Positions 11,744-25,430 of a stretch of DNA of 64,000 nt are shown here, one piece after another. The stretch covers positions 15,754,726 to 15,818,725 of the forward strand of contig OU744731.1 of assembly GCA_916613615.1 (NCBI GenBank). The letters are read 5' to 3'. Origin of the DNA: Steromphala cineraria. Lineage: Eukaryota; Mollusca; Gastropoda; Trochida; Trochidae. The first letter of the stretch is position 1. Every line of letters starts with the position of its first letter. The position numbers and the translations under genes were made by a program. The notes under the pieces are model-generated. The model searched no databases. It was not told the origin of the DNA and was given only the letters and a program-made list of their open reading frames with translations.

Positions 11744-13218
11744 GGGAAGGTACACTTGCTTGTACCTACCTACGCACCCACCCGTGCCTTTGGTCTTGAA
11801 AATAAATCTTGACCATAAAGGCTTTCAAAGTGTGTTTAGTCCACTTGCACGATTTGTTGTCAGTCCCAAACAAAGAGTTTAATTGACAATTAGAAGAGCT
11901 TTTCTTCACATAGCTTTTTCTTCTAAAATAAGTATTGTTGAATGTACACAATTTCATTGTTATTTAAATGTATCAAATCTATCAGTGTAAAGTTTTTCTA
12001 GTTTTTCCCCAAAATTAACCGACGGCACTCACCGTGCAGCAGTCCTATCTGCCGAACCATTAGAGACATTTCAAAATTGATTTTACCATTGTTAAGAGGA
12101 GAGATTTGTCTTTCTATGCATACATTATTTCTGTATGATCATGGAAAAGTAAAGAAACGGTGAGCGATGCGACATCTGCCGCAAATATCAAGCTTTATCT
12201 AAAAAAAATAGATAATTTAGCTTATGAGTCATTTACTGTGAACAATTTTATAATGAAGTACTACACAAAAGGTTTTTGTCTTCAACAAGCGTAGCCATCG
12301 ATGTATAGTATGTTTTCCTAGTGTTTTATTGTCAATGAAGTACAATTTTTCAATCATTCTTATATCAGAATCCTTCAAAACGAAAGTATGATTAACCACA
12401 CTTAAGTGCTCCAAATTCAATGTAATGTTTAATCTAATTTTAATGAGAATTATCAAAGATTATATGTTCTTTTGGCTTTCATATGAAATATAGAACATGT
12501 ATGTATCATGTGTCGTTGGTTAACAAGGATTTTTCCAACATACCCACCAAAACACCCGTTTTAAAAAATGCAAACTTTGACCCTTCCTCTTGACCGGAAA
12601 TGACTGTTCGCGAGCGATTTTATTCTTTTATCTGAAAGACCTTGCTAATGTCTAAGTCTCATGGAAAAATCATTAAGTTCTATGGTCTGGTTTTTTAGTT
12701 ATCTGCCCTTGAAGTTGGCAATTTTGAGATTTTGGTAAACTTTGAAAGGTCAAAGCACAAAAAGTATTAAGGTTAGGTCTTTCAAATCTATAAATTCAAA
12801 TCTACAATACCTCAGCTACATTCAGTATGAATTTCAGCTCTCAAGTGCAAGTATCTTCAGAGGAGAAGATTGTCAAAGGTGGGTGGGGTCGGAAACGGTC
12901 GAAAATGCACTAAAAGCAAGATGGCGGCCAAACCACGTGACCAACGAATTGGTGCTGATTTCCTTTTCTTCATTATTTTTCATTGCGCTTCTTTTAAAAA
13001 AAATTTTAAGTCTGTAAGTGCATTTTGAAAAAAAAATCAATGTTAAATTTTCGATTTTGGATTCGACCTGGACCCTTAATGAATAAACCGATTTTGCTCA
13101 AAAGCTTCGCATGTCGATTCCAGGGTAAGGGGTATCTGCATGTCAAGTTTGGGCGAATTTGGAGCAGCCGTTTGGACTGTAGCTCAGTCACAAAAAAAGT
13201 ACAAATAATAATAAAAAA

Positions 13219-13276
13219 AACTTGAAGAATAAGTGTAAAAACAATAGGTCTTCACGACTTTGTCTTGAAGACCTAA
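13219..13276 (+). repeat. Hairpin module, one copy
   Basis: Copy of 9267-9324 in block 2. Confidence 0.85.
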
Positions 13277-14745
13277 CTAGGATTGACGCGTCAATACTTA
13301 GGTCTTCAGATTCCTCTTTGACCTTCACATACTGTTTGACCTTCACATGACTTTTTGTCTAAGAGGTAAACAGTAGCTAATACATTATCAAAATGACCAA
13401 ATTCCACTTGATATTCAGTGTTAAAGACTTTTCAGAAAAATTCATCATGGTGGCCAATGTCAGCTATGACATCATTCTTCAGAGAATATTATTCCTAGTA
13501 GCAGAAAAAAATGTGGTTAAATTATCTCCCACCGTTTTCGAGATACATGTGATTTAACGTTGTAATGTAAAGAAAACACTGAAATTTGAAGATTTTTTTA
13601 CCCCTACTCCATGTTGGTCCTTCTATCTCCTTAACTATCAAAATTTTTATGATAAAGTACAACATAGCAAAAGTTGTGCTTGGAATGGCGTATGAGAAAA
13701 CACAATCAATTAAAAGATATCTTTATTAATAAAGAAACTGTGGAACCTTGAAATGTGCTAAAAATGAGGATTTTCCCAAAATCGCAATATTCAAGGACTG
13801 GTCATGGACAGAATGTTTGTTATCATGACTTGTTGATATTTTTTTCTGTCTACTCATTACATCTGCTTCACAAAACATCAGTGATAAAATTTCTATCTGT
13901 AACAGTTTTAAAGTTAAAATTCTCAAAGTAAAATAACCCTCGAAAGATGTTAAAATCGCCGAAAAATGTAAAAAATCTCTTTATGTCCACATATTTCCTT
14001 TAATATCAACTTTTATATGATAATAATCTGTAGTGAATTTGTTCAACAATCATTGTGGAACAGAATGCATCAAACAGATTTCTTATTTGACATTCCCTTA
14101 CAGAGTAACGTCCCTTTGAACGTAACATGAAAAATGATGCTTTAAAAAAATGTCCATTTTCAAGGGCAGATAACTCACGTTCTCGATGAAAATTCCAAAA
14201 AACGGCTCGATACTTTCTTGGCAGTTCTTTTAGCTTTCATTTGAGCTATCAAACACTGCTGTATGTCTTGCCGTTATTGAGAAGAAGATTTTCAAAGACG
14301 AACACTGTTAAAATCGCGAAATTGCGCCAAAATTTCAGTTTTTTGAAAATAGCCAAAAATCTATTATTACGGCCGAAAATGGCTATGTGCTTATTTGATG
14401 GGGAATGTTGATGCCCACATTTTGGTGAAAGTTTTGTGCGATTATCTTTCTTAGTTTTCGAGAAATTGAGGTATAAAGTTTCAACTTCAAAGGGAGATAA
14501 CTCTAGCACAAATTGAAATTCGAAATTCAAAAGCTTCGCATAGCCAGTTCTCGTGATACTCTATCAGTCCTGAAAGTTTCATGAAAATCGATCGATTGGT
14601 TAGGTCAGAATCGCTGTCACAAAATCGTACAAATAATAATAATAAAAATCCGGATAAGAACAATAGGTCTTCCAGACGTAGTCTTGAAGACCTAAAAATC
14701 CGGATAAGAACAATAGGTCTTCCAGACGTAGTCTTGAAGACCTAA
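13277..14745 (+). repeat. A-type module, P2 head, 1469 bp
   Basis: Spans the junction between block copies 2 and 3 (about 14309/14310). Two hairpin modules at 14644-14745. Confidence 0.9.
14644..14745 (+). repeat. Hairpin modules, two 50-bp copies
   Basis: Third occurrence of the 6740-6841 pair; GTA loop form. Confidence 0.9.
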
Positions 14746-15050
14746 CTAGGACTGCCGCGGCAGTACTTAGGTCTTCAAGATTCCTGTTTGACCTTCACAT
14801 ACTGTTTGACCTTCACATGACGTTTTTTCTGAGATTTAAAAAGTAACTAATACATTATCAAAATGACCACATTTTACTTGATACTCAACGTTTAGGCCTG
14901 TATTTGTGTATGTACTTTGATAGACATTAATTTCAAATTCGAATCCAAAATCCTAATGCATAAAAAATATATTTTATGCCATTTAACTCCAATGCGACCA
15001 AAATATGTTCTACCTAAGCAAAAAAAAACAAATTCGATCTGCAAAAGTTT

Positions 15051-15131
15051 GTCGGCTGAAGCCGGATTTGAACCCTAAAAGTTAGCACTCTGAATTCAGA
15101 GGCGAAGGCCTTAACCACTCGACAAGGAAGC
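15051..15131 (-). pseudogene. tRNA-like sequence in C module
   Basis: Third copy of 7147-7227. Confidence 0.6.
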
Positions 15132-15404
15132 TAGCTGTCTTTGGATTGGAATTTTAGCACTAAGACTTTAGATTCACGAAGGCACAACAAACAATCTCGC
15201 ATCCAAGAATGAATTCATTGTATGGAGGGGTGCTTTTGGGCGTTTTGAGCTGTTTGATGTGTTGTTTGAGGTCAGAACGTGCTTTTGACCATTTCGAGCT
15301 CTTTGGTGTGTTGTTTTAGGTCGAAAATACGATGTCTAGCGAGGCTAGCGCTGTTCTGAGTTCAGAGAACGTTGTAGCGACGTCTTCCGGTGTCCCGTGG
15401 CCGT

Positions 15405-15695
15405 ATGCACGGATTTAGTGACCAAAATCGAATGTACATGACTGGACAGCGTGTTTGCATGAAATGTCTACAAGCACAAAGTGTAGAACATGTGGCCGGG
15501 AGGAAATGCATATTTCAAAGTTCAGGAGGACGACAGGCATTTTGGAAAAAAGAGTTAATCGAGGACGTCACACCCTTGCGAGTGGAATCTGCCGAGCATT
15601 TAGGCAGGAATCAGGACGGCCTCCCTTTATCTAATGACCAAGAGCCCAAGAGCCCAAGAGCTGATAGTGGCCGTCATTATGCCCTTTTCAATTAA
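15405..15695 (+). other. Conserved small ORF in C module, 96 codons
   Basis: Third copy with the same translation as 7501-7791. Confidence 0.25.
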
Positions 15696-17170
15696 GGGAA
15701 GGTACACTTGCTTGTACCTACCTACGCACCCACCCGTGCCTTTGGTCTTGAAAATAAATCTTGACCATAAAGGCTTTCAAAGTGTGTTTAGTCCACTTGC
15801 ACGATTTGTTGTCAGTCCCAAACAAAGAGTTTAATTGACAATTAGAAGAGCTTTTCTTCACATAGCTTTTTCTTCTAAAATAAGTATTGTTGAATGTACA
15901 CAATTTCATTGTTATTTAAATGTATCAAATCTATCAGTGTAAAGTTTTTCTAGTTTTTCCCCAAAATTAACCGACGGCACTCACCGTGCAGCAGTCCTAT
16001 CTGCCGAACCATTAGAGACATTTCAAAATTGATTTTACCATTGTTAAGAGGAGAGATTTGTCTTTCTATGCATACATTATTTCTGTATGATCATGGAAAA
16101 GTAAAGAAACGGTGAGCGATGCGACATCTGCCGCAAATATCAAGCTTTATCTAAAAAAAATAGATAATTTAGCTTATGAGTCATTTACTGTGAACAATTT
16201 TATAATGAAGTACTACACAAAAGGTTTTTGTCTTCAACAAGCGTAGCCATCGATGTATAGTATGTTTTCCTAGTGTTTTATTGTCAATGAAGTACAATTT
16301 TTCAATCATTCTTATATCAGAATCCTTCAAAACGAAAGTATGATTAACCACACTTAAGTGCTCCAAATTCAATGTAATGTTTAATCTAATTTTAATGAGA
16401 ATTATCAAAGATTATATGTTCTTTTGGCTTTCATATGAAATATAGAACATGTATGTATCATGTGTCGTTGGTTAACAAGGATTTTTCCAACATACCCACC
16501 AAAACACCCGTTTTAAAAAATGCAAACTTTGACCCTTCCTCTTGACCGGAAATGACTGTTCGCGAGCGATTTTATTCTTTTATCTGAAAGACCTTGCTAA
16601 TGTCTAAGTCTCATGGAAAAATCATTAAGTTCTATGGTCTGGTTTTTTAGTTATCTGCCCTTGAAGTTGGCAATTTTGAGATTTTGGTAAACTTTGAAAG
16701 GTCAAAGCACAAAAAGTATTAAGGTTAGGTCTTTCAAATCTATAAATTCAAATCTACAATACCTCAGCTACATTCAGTATGAATTTCAGCTCTCAAGTGC
16801 AAGTATCTTCAGAGGAGAAGATTGTCAAAGGTGGGTGGGGTCGGAAACGGTCGAAAATGCACTAAAAGCAAGATGGCGGCCAAACCACGTGACCAACGAA
16901 TTGGTGCTGATTTCCTTTTCTTCATTATTTTTCATTGCGCTTCTTTTAAAAAAAATTTTAAGTCTGTAAGTGCATTTTGAAAAAAAAATCAATGTTAAAT
17001 TTTCGATTTTGGATTCGACCTGGACCCTTAATGAATAAACCGATTTTGCTCAAAAGCTTCGCATGTCGATTCCAGGGTAAGGGGTATCTGCATGTCAAGT
17101 TTGGGCGAATTTGGAGCAGCCGTTTGGACTGTAGCTCAGTCACAAAAAAAGTACAAATAATAATAAAAAA

Positions 17171-17228
17171 AACTTGAAGAATAAGTGTAAAAACAATAGG
17201 TCTTCACGACTTTGTCTTGAAGACCTAA
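17171..17228 (+). repeat. Hairpin module, one copy
   Basis: Copy of 9267-9324 in block 3. Confidence 0.85.
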
Positions 17229-18600
17229 CTAGGATTGACGCGTCAATACTTAGGTCTTCAGATTCCTCTTTGACCTTCACATACTGTTTGACCTTCACAT
17301 GACTTTTTGTCTAAGAGGTAAACAGTAGCTAATACATTATCAAAATGACCAAATTCCACTTGATATTCAGTGTTAAAGACTTTTCAGAAAAATTCATCAT
17401 GGTGGCCAATGTCAGCTATGACATCATTCTTCAGAGAATATTATTCCTAGTAGCAGAAAAAAATGTGGTTAAATTATCTCCCACCGTTTTCGAGATACAT
17501 GTGATTTAACGTTGTAATGTAAAGAAAACACTGAAATTTGAAGATTTTTTTACCCCTACTCCATGTTGGTCCTTCTATCTCCTTAACTATCAAAATTTTT
17601 ATGATAAAGTACAACATAGCAAAAGTTGTGCTTGGAATGGCGTATGAGAAAACACAATCAATTAAAAGATATCTTTATTAATAAAGAAACTGTGGAACCT
17701 TGAAATGTGCTAAAAATGAGGATTTTCCCAAAATCGCAATATTCAAGGACTGGTCATGGACAGAATGTTTGTTATCATGACTTGTTGATATTTTTTTCTG
17801 TCTACTCATTACATCTGCTTCACAAAACATCAGTGATAAAATTTCTATCTGTAACAGTTTTAAAGTTAAAATTCTCAAAGTAAAATAACCCTCGAAAGAT
17901 GTTAAAATCGCCGAAAAATGTAAAAAATCTCTTTATGTCCACATATTTCCTTTAATATCAACTTTTATATGATAATAATCTGTAGTGAATTTGTTCAACA
18001 ATCATTGTGGAACAGAATGCATCAAACAGATTTCTTATTTGACATTCCCTTACAGAGTAACGTCCCTTTGAACGTAACATGAAAAATGATGCTTTAAAAA
18101 AATGTCCATTTTCAAGGGCAGATAACTCACGTTCTCGATGAAAATTCCAAAAAACGGCTCGATACTTTCTTGGCAGTTCTTTTAGCTTTCATTTGAGCTA
18201 TCAAACACTGCTGTATGTCTTGCCGTTATTGAGAAGAAGATTTTCAAAGACGAACACTGTTAAAATCGCGAAATTGCACCAAAATTTCAGTTTTTTGAAA
18301 ATAGCCAAAAATCTATTATTACGGCCGAAAACGGCTATGCGCTTATTTGATGGGTAATGTTGATGCCCACATTTTGGTGAAAGTTTTGTGCGATTATCTT
18401 TCTTAGTTTTCGAGAAATTGAGGTATGAAGTTTTAACTTCAAAGGGAGATAACTCAAGAACAAATTGAAATTCGAAATTCAAAAGCTTCGCATAGCCAGT
18501 TCAGGTGATACTCTATCAGTCCTGAAAGTTTCATGAAAATACATTCATTGGTAAGCTCAGAATCACTGTGACAAAATCGTACAAATAATAATAATAATAA
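17229..18600 (+). repeat. A-type module, P2 head, 1372 bp
   Basis: Follows the block sequence to about 18277, then switches to the version seen at 1726-2128 (gcaccaaaattt instead of gcgccaaaattt). It has no hairpin module; (TAA)n leads directly into the next head. Confidence 0.9.
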
Positions 18601-20120
18601 CTAGGATTGACGCGTCAATACTTAGGTCTTCAGATTCCTCTTTGACCTTCACATACTGTTTGACCTTCACATGACTTTTTGTCTAAGAGGTAAACAGTAG
18701 CTAATACATTATCAAAATGACCAAATTCCACTTGTTATTCAGTGTTAAAGTTTTTTAAGAAAAATTCATCATGGTGGCCAGTGTCAGCTATGACATCATT
18801 CTTCAGAGAATATTATTCCTAGTAGCAGAAAAAAATTTGGTTAAATTATCTCCCACCGTTTTCGAGATACATGTGATTTAACGTTGTAATGTAAAGAAAA
18901 CACTGAAATTTGAAGATTTTTTTACCCCTACTCCATGTTGGTCCTTTTATCTCCTTAACTATCAAAATTTTTATGATAAAGTACAACATAGCAAAAGTTG
19001 TGCTTGGAATGGCGTATGAGAAAACACAATCAATTAAAAGATATCTTTATTAATAAAGAAACTGTGGAACCTTGAAATGTGCTAAAAAATGAGGATTTTC
19101 CCAAAATCGCAATATTCAAGGACTGGTCATGGACAGAATTTTTTTTATCATGACTTGTTGATATTTTTTTCCGTCTACTCATTACATCTGCTTCACAAAA
19201 CATCAATGATAAAATTTCTATCTGTAACAGTTTTGAAACTAAAATTCTCAAAGTAAAATAACCCTCGAAAGATGTTAAAATCGCCAAATGTAAAAAATCT
19301 CTTTATGTCCACATATTTTCTTTAATATCAACTTTTATATGATAATAATCTGTAGTGAATTTGTTCATGTATCATTGTAGAACAGAATACATCAAACAGA
19401 TTTCATTTTTGACATTTCCTGTCAGAGTTCTGTCCCTCTGAACGTAACACGAAAAATAACACTTCAAAAAAATGTCGAATTCCAAGGACAGATAACTCGA
19501 GTAACAGGTCAAAAATTAAAATTTCGCTCTCATAGCGTTTTAACACACTCATTAAGCTTTCTAACGAGCTATGACACTAGTCTGTATGTATTGCAGTTAG
19601 TGAGGAGAAGATTTTCAAAGACGCGTACCGTGAGAACCGCGAAATTTCAGAAAATTTTAAGTTTTTCGAAAATAGGAAAAAATCTAATTATACGGCCGAA
19701 AACCGCTATGGGCTTAATCGATGGGGAATGTTGTTGCCCACATTTTGGTGTAAGTATTTTGAATTTATCTCCCATAGTTACCGAGAAATCGATGTTTGAA
19801 GTTTTTTCGTTTAAGGGGAGATAACTCAAAAACAAATTCGAAATTCAAAAATCGCCCATGTCATTCCATAATTTGGGTCAAACTCTACAATCCCTGAAAG
19901 TTTCATGAAAATCGGCTCGTCAATAAGGTCAGAAATGTTGACAGAAAAGACGTCCAAATAATAATAATAATAATCCGGATAATAACAATAGGTCTTTGAC
20001 TTTCGTCTGAAGACCTAATAAAAATCCGGATAAGAACAATAGGTCTTTGACTTTCGTCTGAAGACCTAATAAAAATCCGGATAAGAACAATAGGTCTTTG
20101 ACTTTCGTCTGAAGACCTAA
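18601..20120 (+). repeat. A-type module, P2 head, 1520 bp
   Basis: A body of the subfamily with ctgtcagagttctgtccctc and gtcaaaaattaaaatttcgc. Its tail ends in acgtccaaataat, and three hairpin modules follow. Confidence 0.9.
19971..20120 (+). repeat. Hairpin modules, three copies
   Basis: Units of about 50 bp with tccggataataacaatagg or tccggataagaacaatagg. The stem is AGGTCTT/AAGACCT plus GAC/GTC and the loop is TTTC, a different loop form from that at 6740. Confidence 0.9.
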
Positions 20121-20914
20121 CTAGGACTGCCGCGGCAGTACTTAGGTCTTCAAGTTCCTGTTTGACCTTCACATACTGTTTGACCTTCACATACATGTTT
20201 GACCTTCACATGCATGTTTGTTAAAGAGGGTTGAAACATACTCAGAAAAACACCACTTTTCCATATGCAAAATTTGACCCTTCCTCCTGACCGGAAATGA
20301 CTGTTCGCGAGCGATTTTATTCTTTTATCTTAAAGACCTTGCTCATGCCTAAGTCTCATGCAAAAATCATTAAGTTCTACGGTCTGGTTTTTGAGTTATC
20401 TGCCCTTGAAGTTGGCGATTTTGAGATTTTGGTCAACTTTGAAAGGTCACAGCACAAAAAGTATTAAGGTTAGGTCTTACAACTTTACGATTTGAAGAAA
20501 ACAATACCTCAGCTACATTCAGTATGAATTTCAGCTCTGTAGTGCAAGTATCTTCAGAGGAGAAGATTGTCAAAGGCGGGTGGGGTCAGAAACGGTGAAA
20601 ATTGCACTAAAAGCAAAATGGCGGCCAAAGCACGTGACCTACGAATTTGCCATGATTTACTTTTTTTCATTATTTTTCATTGCGCTTCTTTTTAAAAAAA
20701 AATTAAGTCTCTAAGTGCATTTTGAAAAAAAAATCAATGTTAAATTTTCGATTTTGGATTCGAACTGGACCCTTAATGAATGAACCGATTTTGCCCAAAA
20801 GCTTCGCACGTCGATTCCAGGTTAAGAGGTATCTCCATGTTAAGTTTGGGCGAAATTGATCTAGCGGTTTGGTCAGAATCTTTCTCACAAAAAAAGTACA
20901 AATAATAATAATAA
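20121..20914 (+). repeat. B-type module, P1 head, 794 bp
   Basis: Short B body with three tttgaccttcacat repeats. The YY1-like site reads AAAATGGCGGC, with CACGTG intact, at 20615-20638. Confidence 0.9.
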
Positions 20915-22114
20915 CTAGGACTGCCGCGGCAGTACTTAGGTCTTCAAGATTCCTGTTTGACCTTCACATACTGTTTGACCTTCACATGGCTTTTTGTCTA
21001 AGAGGTAAACAGTAACTAATACATTATCCAAATTACCATATTTCACTTGATATTCAACGTATAAGCCTTTACAGAAAATTCAACTTGGCTGCAAACATGA
21101 ATCATCTCAGGTTATACAGTCTTGTTGCTGCCTGATGATAGATAAAACATTGCCTAGTGTTTTATTGCCAATGAACTACATTTTTTCAATCATAAATGTA
21201 TCATAATCATTCAAAACGAAAGTAGGATTGACCACATTGAAATGCTCCGAATTTCAATGTTAATGTTAAATCTAATTTTAATGAGATTTATCCAAGATTG
21301 TATGATCTGTTATCTTTCATTTGATATATAGAACAAGTATTTATCATGTGTCGTTGGTTTACAAGGGTTTTTCAAACATACCCACCAAAACACCCGTTTT
21401 CCAAAATGCAAAGTTTGACTCTTCCTCAGGACCGGAAATGACTGTTCGCGAGCGATTTTATTCTTTCATCTTGAAGACCTTGCTAATGTCTAGCTCTCAT
21501 GCAAAAAGCATTAAGTTCTAAGGTCTGGTTTTTTAGTTATCTGCCCTTGAAGTTTGCGATTTTTCGATTTTGGTCAACTTTGAAAGGTCACAGCACAAAA
21601 AGTATTAAGGTTAGGTCTTACAACTTTACGAATTGAAGAAAACAATACCTAGGCTACATTCAGTATGAATTTCAGCTCTCTAGTGCAAGTATCTTCAGAG
21701 GAGAAGATTGTCAAAGGTGGGTGGGGTCGGAAACGATGAAAATTGCACTAAAAGCAAGATGGCGGCCGAACCACGTGACCTACGAATTTGCCATGATTTA
21801 CTTTTTTTCATTATTTTTCATTGCGCTTCTTTTAAAAAAAAAAAAAGTCTCTAAGTGCATTTTGAAAAAAAAATCAATGTTAAATTTTTGATTTTGGATT
21901 CGACCTGGACCCTTAATGAATGAACCGATTTTGCCCAAAAGCTTCGCACGTCGATTCCAGGTTAAGAGGTATCTGCATGTCAAGTTTGGGCGAAATTGGA
22001 GCAGCCGTTTGGTCAGAATCGTTTCACCAAAAAAGGTACAAATAATAATAATAATAAACTTGAAGAAATCGGATAAAAACAATAGGTCTTCACGACTTTG
22101 TCTTGAAGACCTAA
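20915..22114 (+). repeat. B-type module, P1 head, 1200 bp
   Basis: Long B body, related to 4158-5370. AAGATGGCGGC/CACGTG at 21756-21779. One hairpin module closes it. Confidence 0.9.
22057..22114 (+). repeat. Hairpin module, one copy
   Basis: aacttgaagaaatcggat lead, loop TTT form. Confidence 0.85.
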
Positions 22115-23488
22115 CTAGGATTGACGCGTCAATACTTAGGTCTTCAAGATTCCTCTTTGACCTTCACACAGTGTTTGACCTTCACATGACTTTTTGTCTT
22201 AGAGGTAAACAGTAGCTAATAAATTATCAAAATGACCAAATTCCACTTGATATTCAGTGTTAAAGACTTTTTATAAAAATTCATCATGGTGGCTAATGTC
22301 AGCTATGACACCATTCTTCAGAGAATATTATTCCTAGTAGCAGAAAAAAATTTGGTAAAATTATCTCTCACCGTTTTCAAGATACATGTGATTTAACGTT
22401 GTAATGTAAAGAAAACACTGTCATTTGAAATTTTTTTTACCTCTACTCAATGTTGGTCCTTCTATCTCCTTAACTATCAACATTTTTATGATAAAGTACA
22501 ACATAGCAAAAGTTGTGCTTGGAATAGCGCATGTGAAAATACAATCAATTTTAAGATATCTTTCTTAATAAAGAAACTGTGGAACCTTGAAATGTGCTAA
22601 AAATGAGGATTTTCCCAAAATAGCAATATTCAAGGTCAGGTCATGGACAGAATTTTTTTTATCATCACTTGTTGATATTTTTTTCCGTCTACTCATTACA
22701 TCTGCTTCACAAAACATGAATGATAAAATTTCTATCTGTAACAGTTTTGAAACAAAAATTCTCAAAGTAAAATAACCCTTGAAAAATGTTAAATTGCCGA
22801 AAAATGTAAAAAATCTCTTTATGTCTACATATTTCCTTTAATATCAACTTTTATATAATAATGACCTTTAGTGAACTTGTTCATCTATCATTGTAGAACA
22901 GAATGCATCAAACAGATTTCATTTTTGACATTTCCTTACAGAGTGGTGCCCCTTTGAAAGTGACGAGTAAAAATCCTTAATTTCAAAAGATCATTTTTGA
23001 AACTGCTGTAGCTCAAAAACCGATGAAAATAGATGCTAAAAGGTGAATATCGATTAAACAGCATTCATTCAGCTTTCGAATGAGCTATAGCATGCGTCTA
23101 TATGTATTACCGTTAGTGAGGAGAAGATTTTCAAAGACGCGTACCCTCAGAACCGCGAAATTTCACCAAAATTTCAGTTTTTCGAAAATAGAAAAAAATC
23201 TATTTATACGGCCGTAAACCGCTATGGGCTTAATCGATGGGGAATTGTGTTGCCCACATTTTGGTGAAAGTTTTATGAAGTTATCTCCCATAGTTACTGA
23301 GCAATTGAGGTTTGAAGTTTTTCGTTTAAGGGGAGATAACTCAAAACCAAAATCGAAATTCAAAAATCTGGCTCGTGCATGTCTAAGTTAGGTCATACTC
23401 TACAATCCCTGAAAGTTTAATGAAAATCTGTTCGTTGATAACTTCAGAAATGACTGAACAAAAAACGTCCAAATAATAATAATAATAA
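22115..23488 (+). repeat. A-type module, P2 head, 1374 bp
   Basis: A body of the subfamily with cagagtggtgcccctttg and gaaactgctgtagctcaaaa. Tail ends in acgtccaaataat. Confidence 0.9.
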
Positions 23489-24871
23489 CTAGGATTGACG
23501 CGTCAATACTTAGGTCTTCAGATTCCTCTTTGACCTTCACATACTGTTTGACCTTCACATGACTTTTTGTCTAAGAGGTAAACAGTAGCTAATACATTAT
23601 CAAAATGACCAAATTCCACTTGTTATTCAGTGTTAAAGACTTTTCAGAAAAATTCATCATGGTGGCCAGTGTCAGCTATGACATCATTCTTCAGAGAATA
23701 TTATTCCTAGTAGCAGAAAAACATTTGGTTAAATTATCTCCCACCGTTTTCGAGATACATGTGATTTAACGTTGTAATGTAAAGAAAACACTGAAATTTG
23801 AAGATTTTTTACCCCTACTCCATGTTGGTCCTTCTATCTCCTTAACTATCAAAATTTTTATGATAAAGTACAACATAGCAAAAGTTGTGCTTGGAATGGC
23901 GTATGAGAAAACACAATCAATTAAAAGATATCTTCATTAATAAAGAAACTGTGGAACCTTGAAATGTGCTAAAAATGAGGATTTTCCCAAAATCGCAATA
24001 TTCAAGGACTGGTCATGGACAGAATTTTTTTTATCATGACTTGTTGATATTTTTTTCCGTCTACTCATTACATCTGCTTCACAAAACATCAATGATAAAA
24101 TTTCTATCTGTAACAGTTTTGAAACTAAAATTCTCAAAGTAAAATAACCCTCGAAAGATGTTAAAATCGCCGAAAAATGTAAAAAATCTCTTTATGTCCA
24201 CATATTTTCTTTAATATCAACTTTTATATGATAATAATCTGTAGTGAATTTGTTCATGTATCATTGTAGAACAGAATAAATCAAACAGATTTCATTTTTG
24301 ACATTTCCTGTCAGAGTTCTGTCCCTCTGAACGTAACACGAAAAATGACACTTCAAAAAAATGTCGAATTCCAAGGACAGATAACTCGAGTAACAGGTCA
24401 AAAATTAAAATTTCGCTCTCATAGCGTTTTAACACACTCATTAAGCTTTCTAACGAGCTATGACACTAGTCTGTATGTATTGCAGTTAGTGAGGAGAAGA
24501 TTTTCAAAGACGCGTACCGTGAGAACCGCGAAATTTCAGAAAATTTTAAGTTTTTCGAAAATAGAAAAAAATCTAATTATACGGCCGAAAACCGCTATGG
24601 GCTTAATCGATGGGGAATGATGTTGCCCACATTTTGGTGAAAGTATTTTGAATTTATCTCCCATAGTTACCGAGAAATCGATGTTTGAAGTTTTTTCGTT
24701 TAAGGGGAGATAACTCAAAAACAAATTCGAAATTCAAAAATCGCCCATGTCATTCCATAATTTGGGTCAAACTCTACAATCCCTGAAAGTTTCATGAAAA
24801 TCGGCTCGTCAATAAGGTCAGAAATGTTGACAGAAAAGACGTCCAAATAATAATAATAATAATAATAATAA
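23489..24871 (+). repeat. A-type module, P2 head, 1383 bp
   Basis: Close relative of 18601-20120 without the hairpin modules. The (TAA)n before the next head is about 30 bp. Confidence 0.9.
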
Positions 24872-25430
24872 CTAGGATTGACGCGTCAATACTTAGGTCT
24901 TCAGATTCCTCTTTGACCTTCACATACTGTTTGACCTTCACATGACTTTTTGTCTAAGAGGTAAACAGTAGCTAATACATTATCAAAATGACCAAATTCC
25001 ACTTGTTATTCAGTGTTAAAGAGTTTTCAGAAAAATTCATCATGGTGGCCAATGTCAGCTATGACATCATTCTTCAGAGAATATTATTCCTAGTAGCAGA
25101 AAAAAATTTGGTTAAATTATCTCCCACCGTTTTCGAGATACATGTGATTTAACGTTGTAATGTAAAGAAAACACTGAAATTTGAAGATTTTTTTACCCCT
25201 ACTCCATGTTGGTCCTTCTATCTCCTTAACTATCAACATTTTTATGATAAAGTGCAACATCGCAAAAGTTGTGCTTGGAAAAGCGCATGTAAAAATACTA
25301 TCAATTTAAAGATATCTTTCTTAATAAAGAAACTGTGGAACTTTGAAATGTGCCAAAAATTAGGATTTTCCAAAAATCGCAATATTCAAGGACAGGTCAT
25401 GGACAGAAAAAAAAATGTATCCAAAAAAAA

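Larger units (their letters stand above)
10794..13276 (+). repeat. C-type module, P1 head, 2483 bp (block copy 2)
   Basis: Second copy of 6842-9324. The AAGATGGCGGC/CACGTG pair is at 12918-12941. Confidence 0.9.
14746..17228 (+). repeat. C-type module, P1 head, 2483 bp (block copy 3)
   Basis: Third copy of 6842-9324. The AAGATGGCGGC/CACGTG pair is at 16870-16893. Confidence 0.9.
6406..18261 (+). repeat. 3,952-bp block in three tandem copies
   Basis: The copies are 6406-10357, 10358-14309 and 14310-18261. All landmarks compared (heads, hairpin modules, small ORFs, tRNA-like segments) repeat at exactly 3,952 bp, and no base difference was noticed in the stretches I compared. Left-side identity begins after the T/C difference at 6405. 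Right-side identity ends at the A/G difference at 18278. The crossover therefore lies in a 20-nt shared stretch inside A modules (6406-6425). Each copy holds the end of an A, a whole C and the start of another A. Confidence 0.95.
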
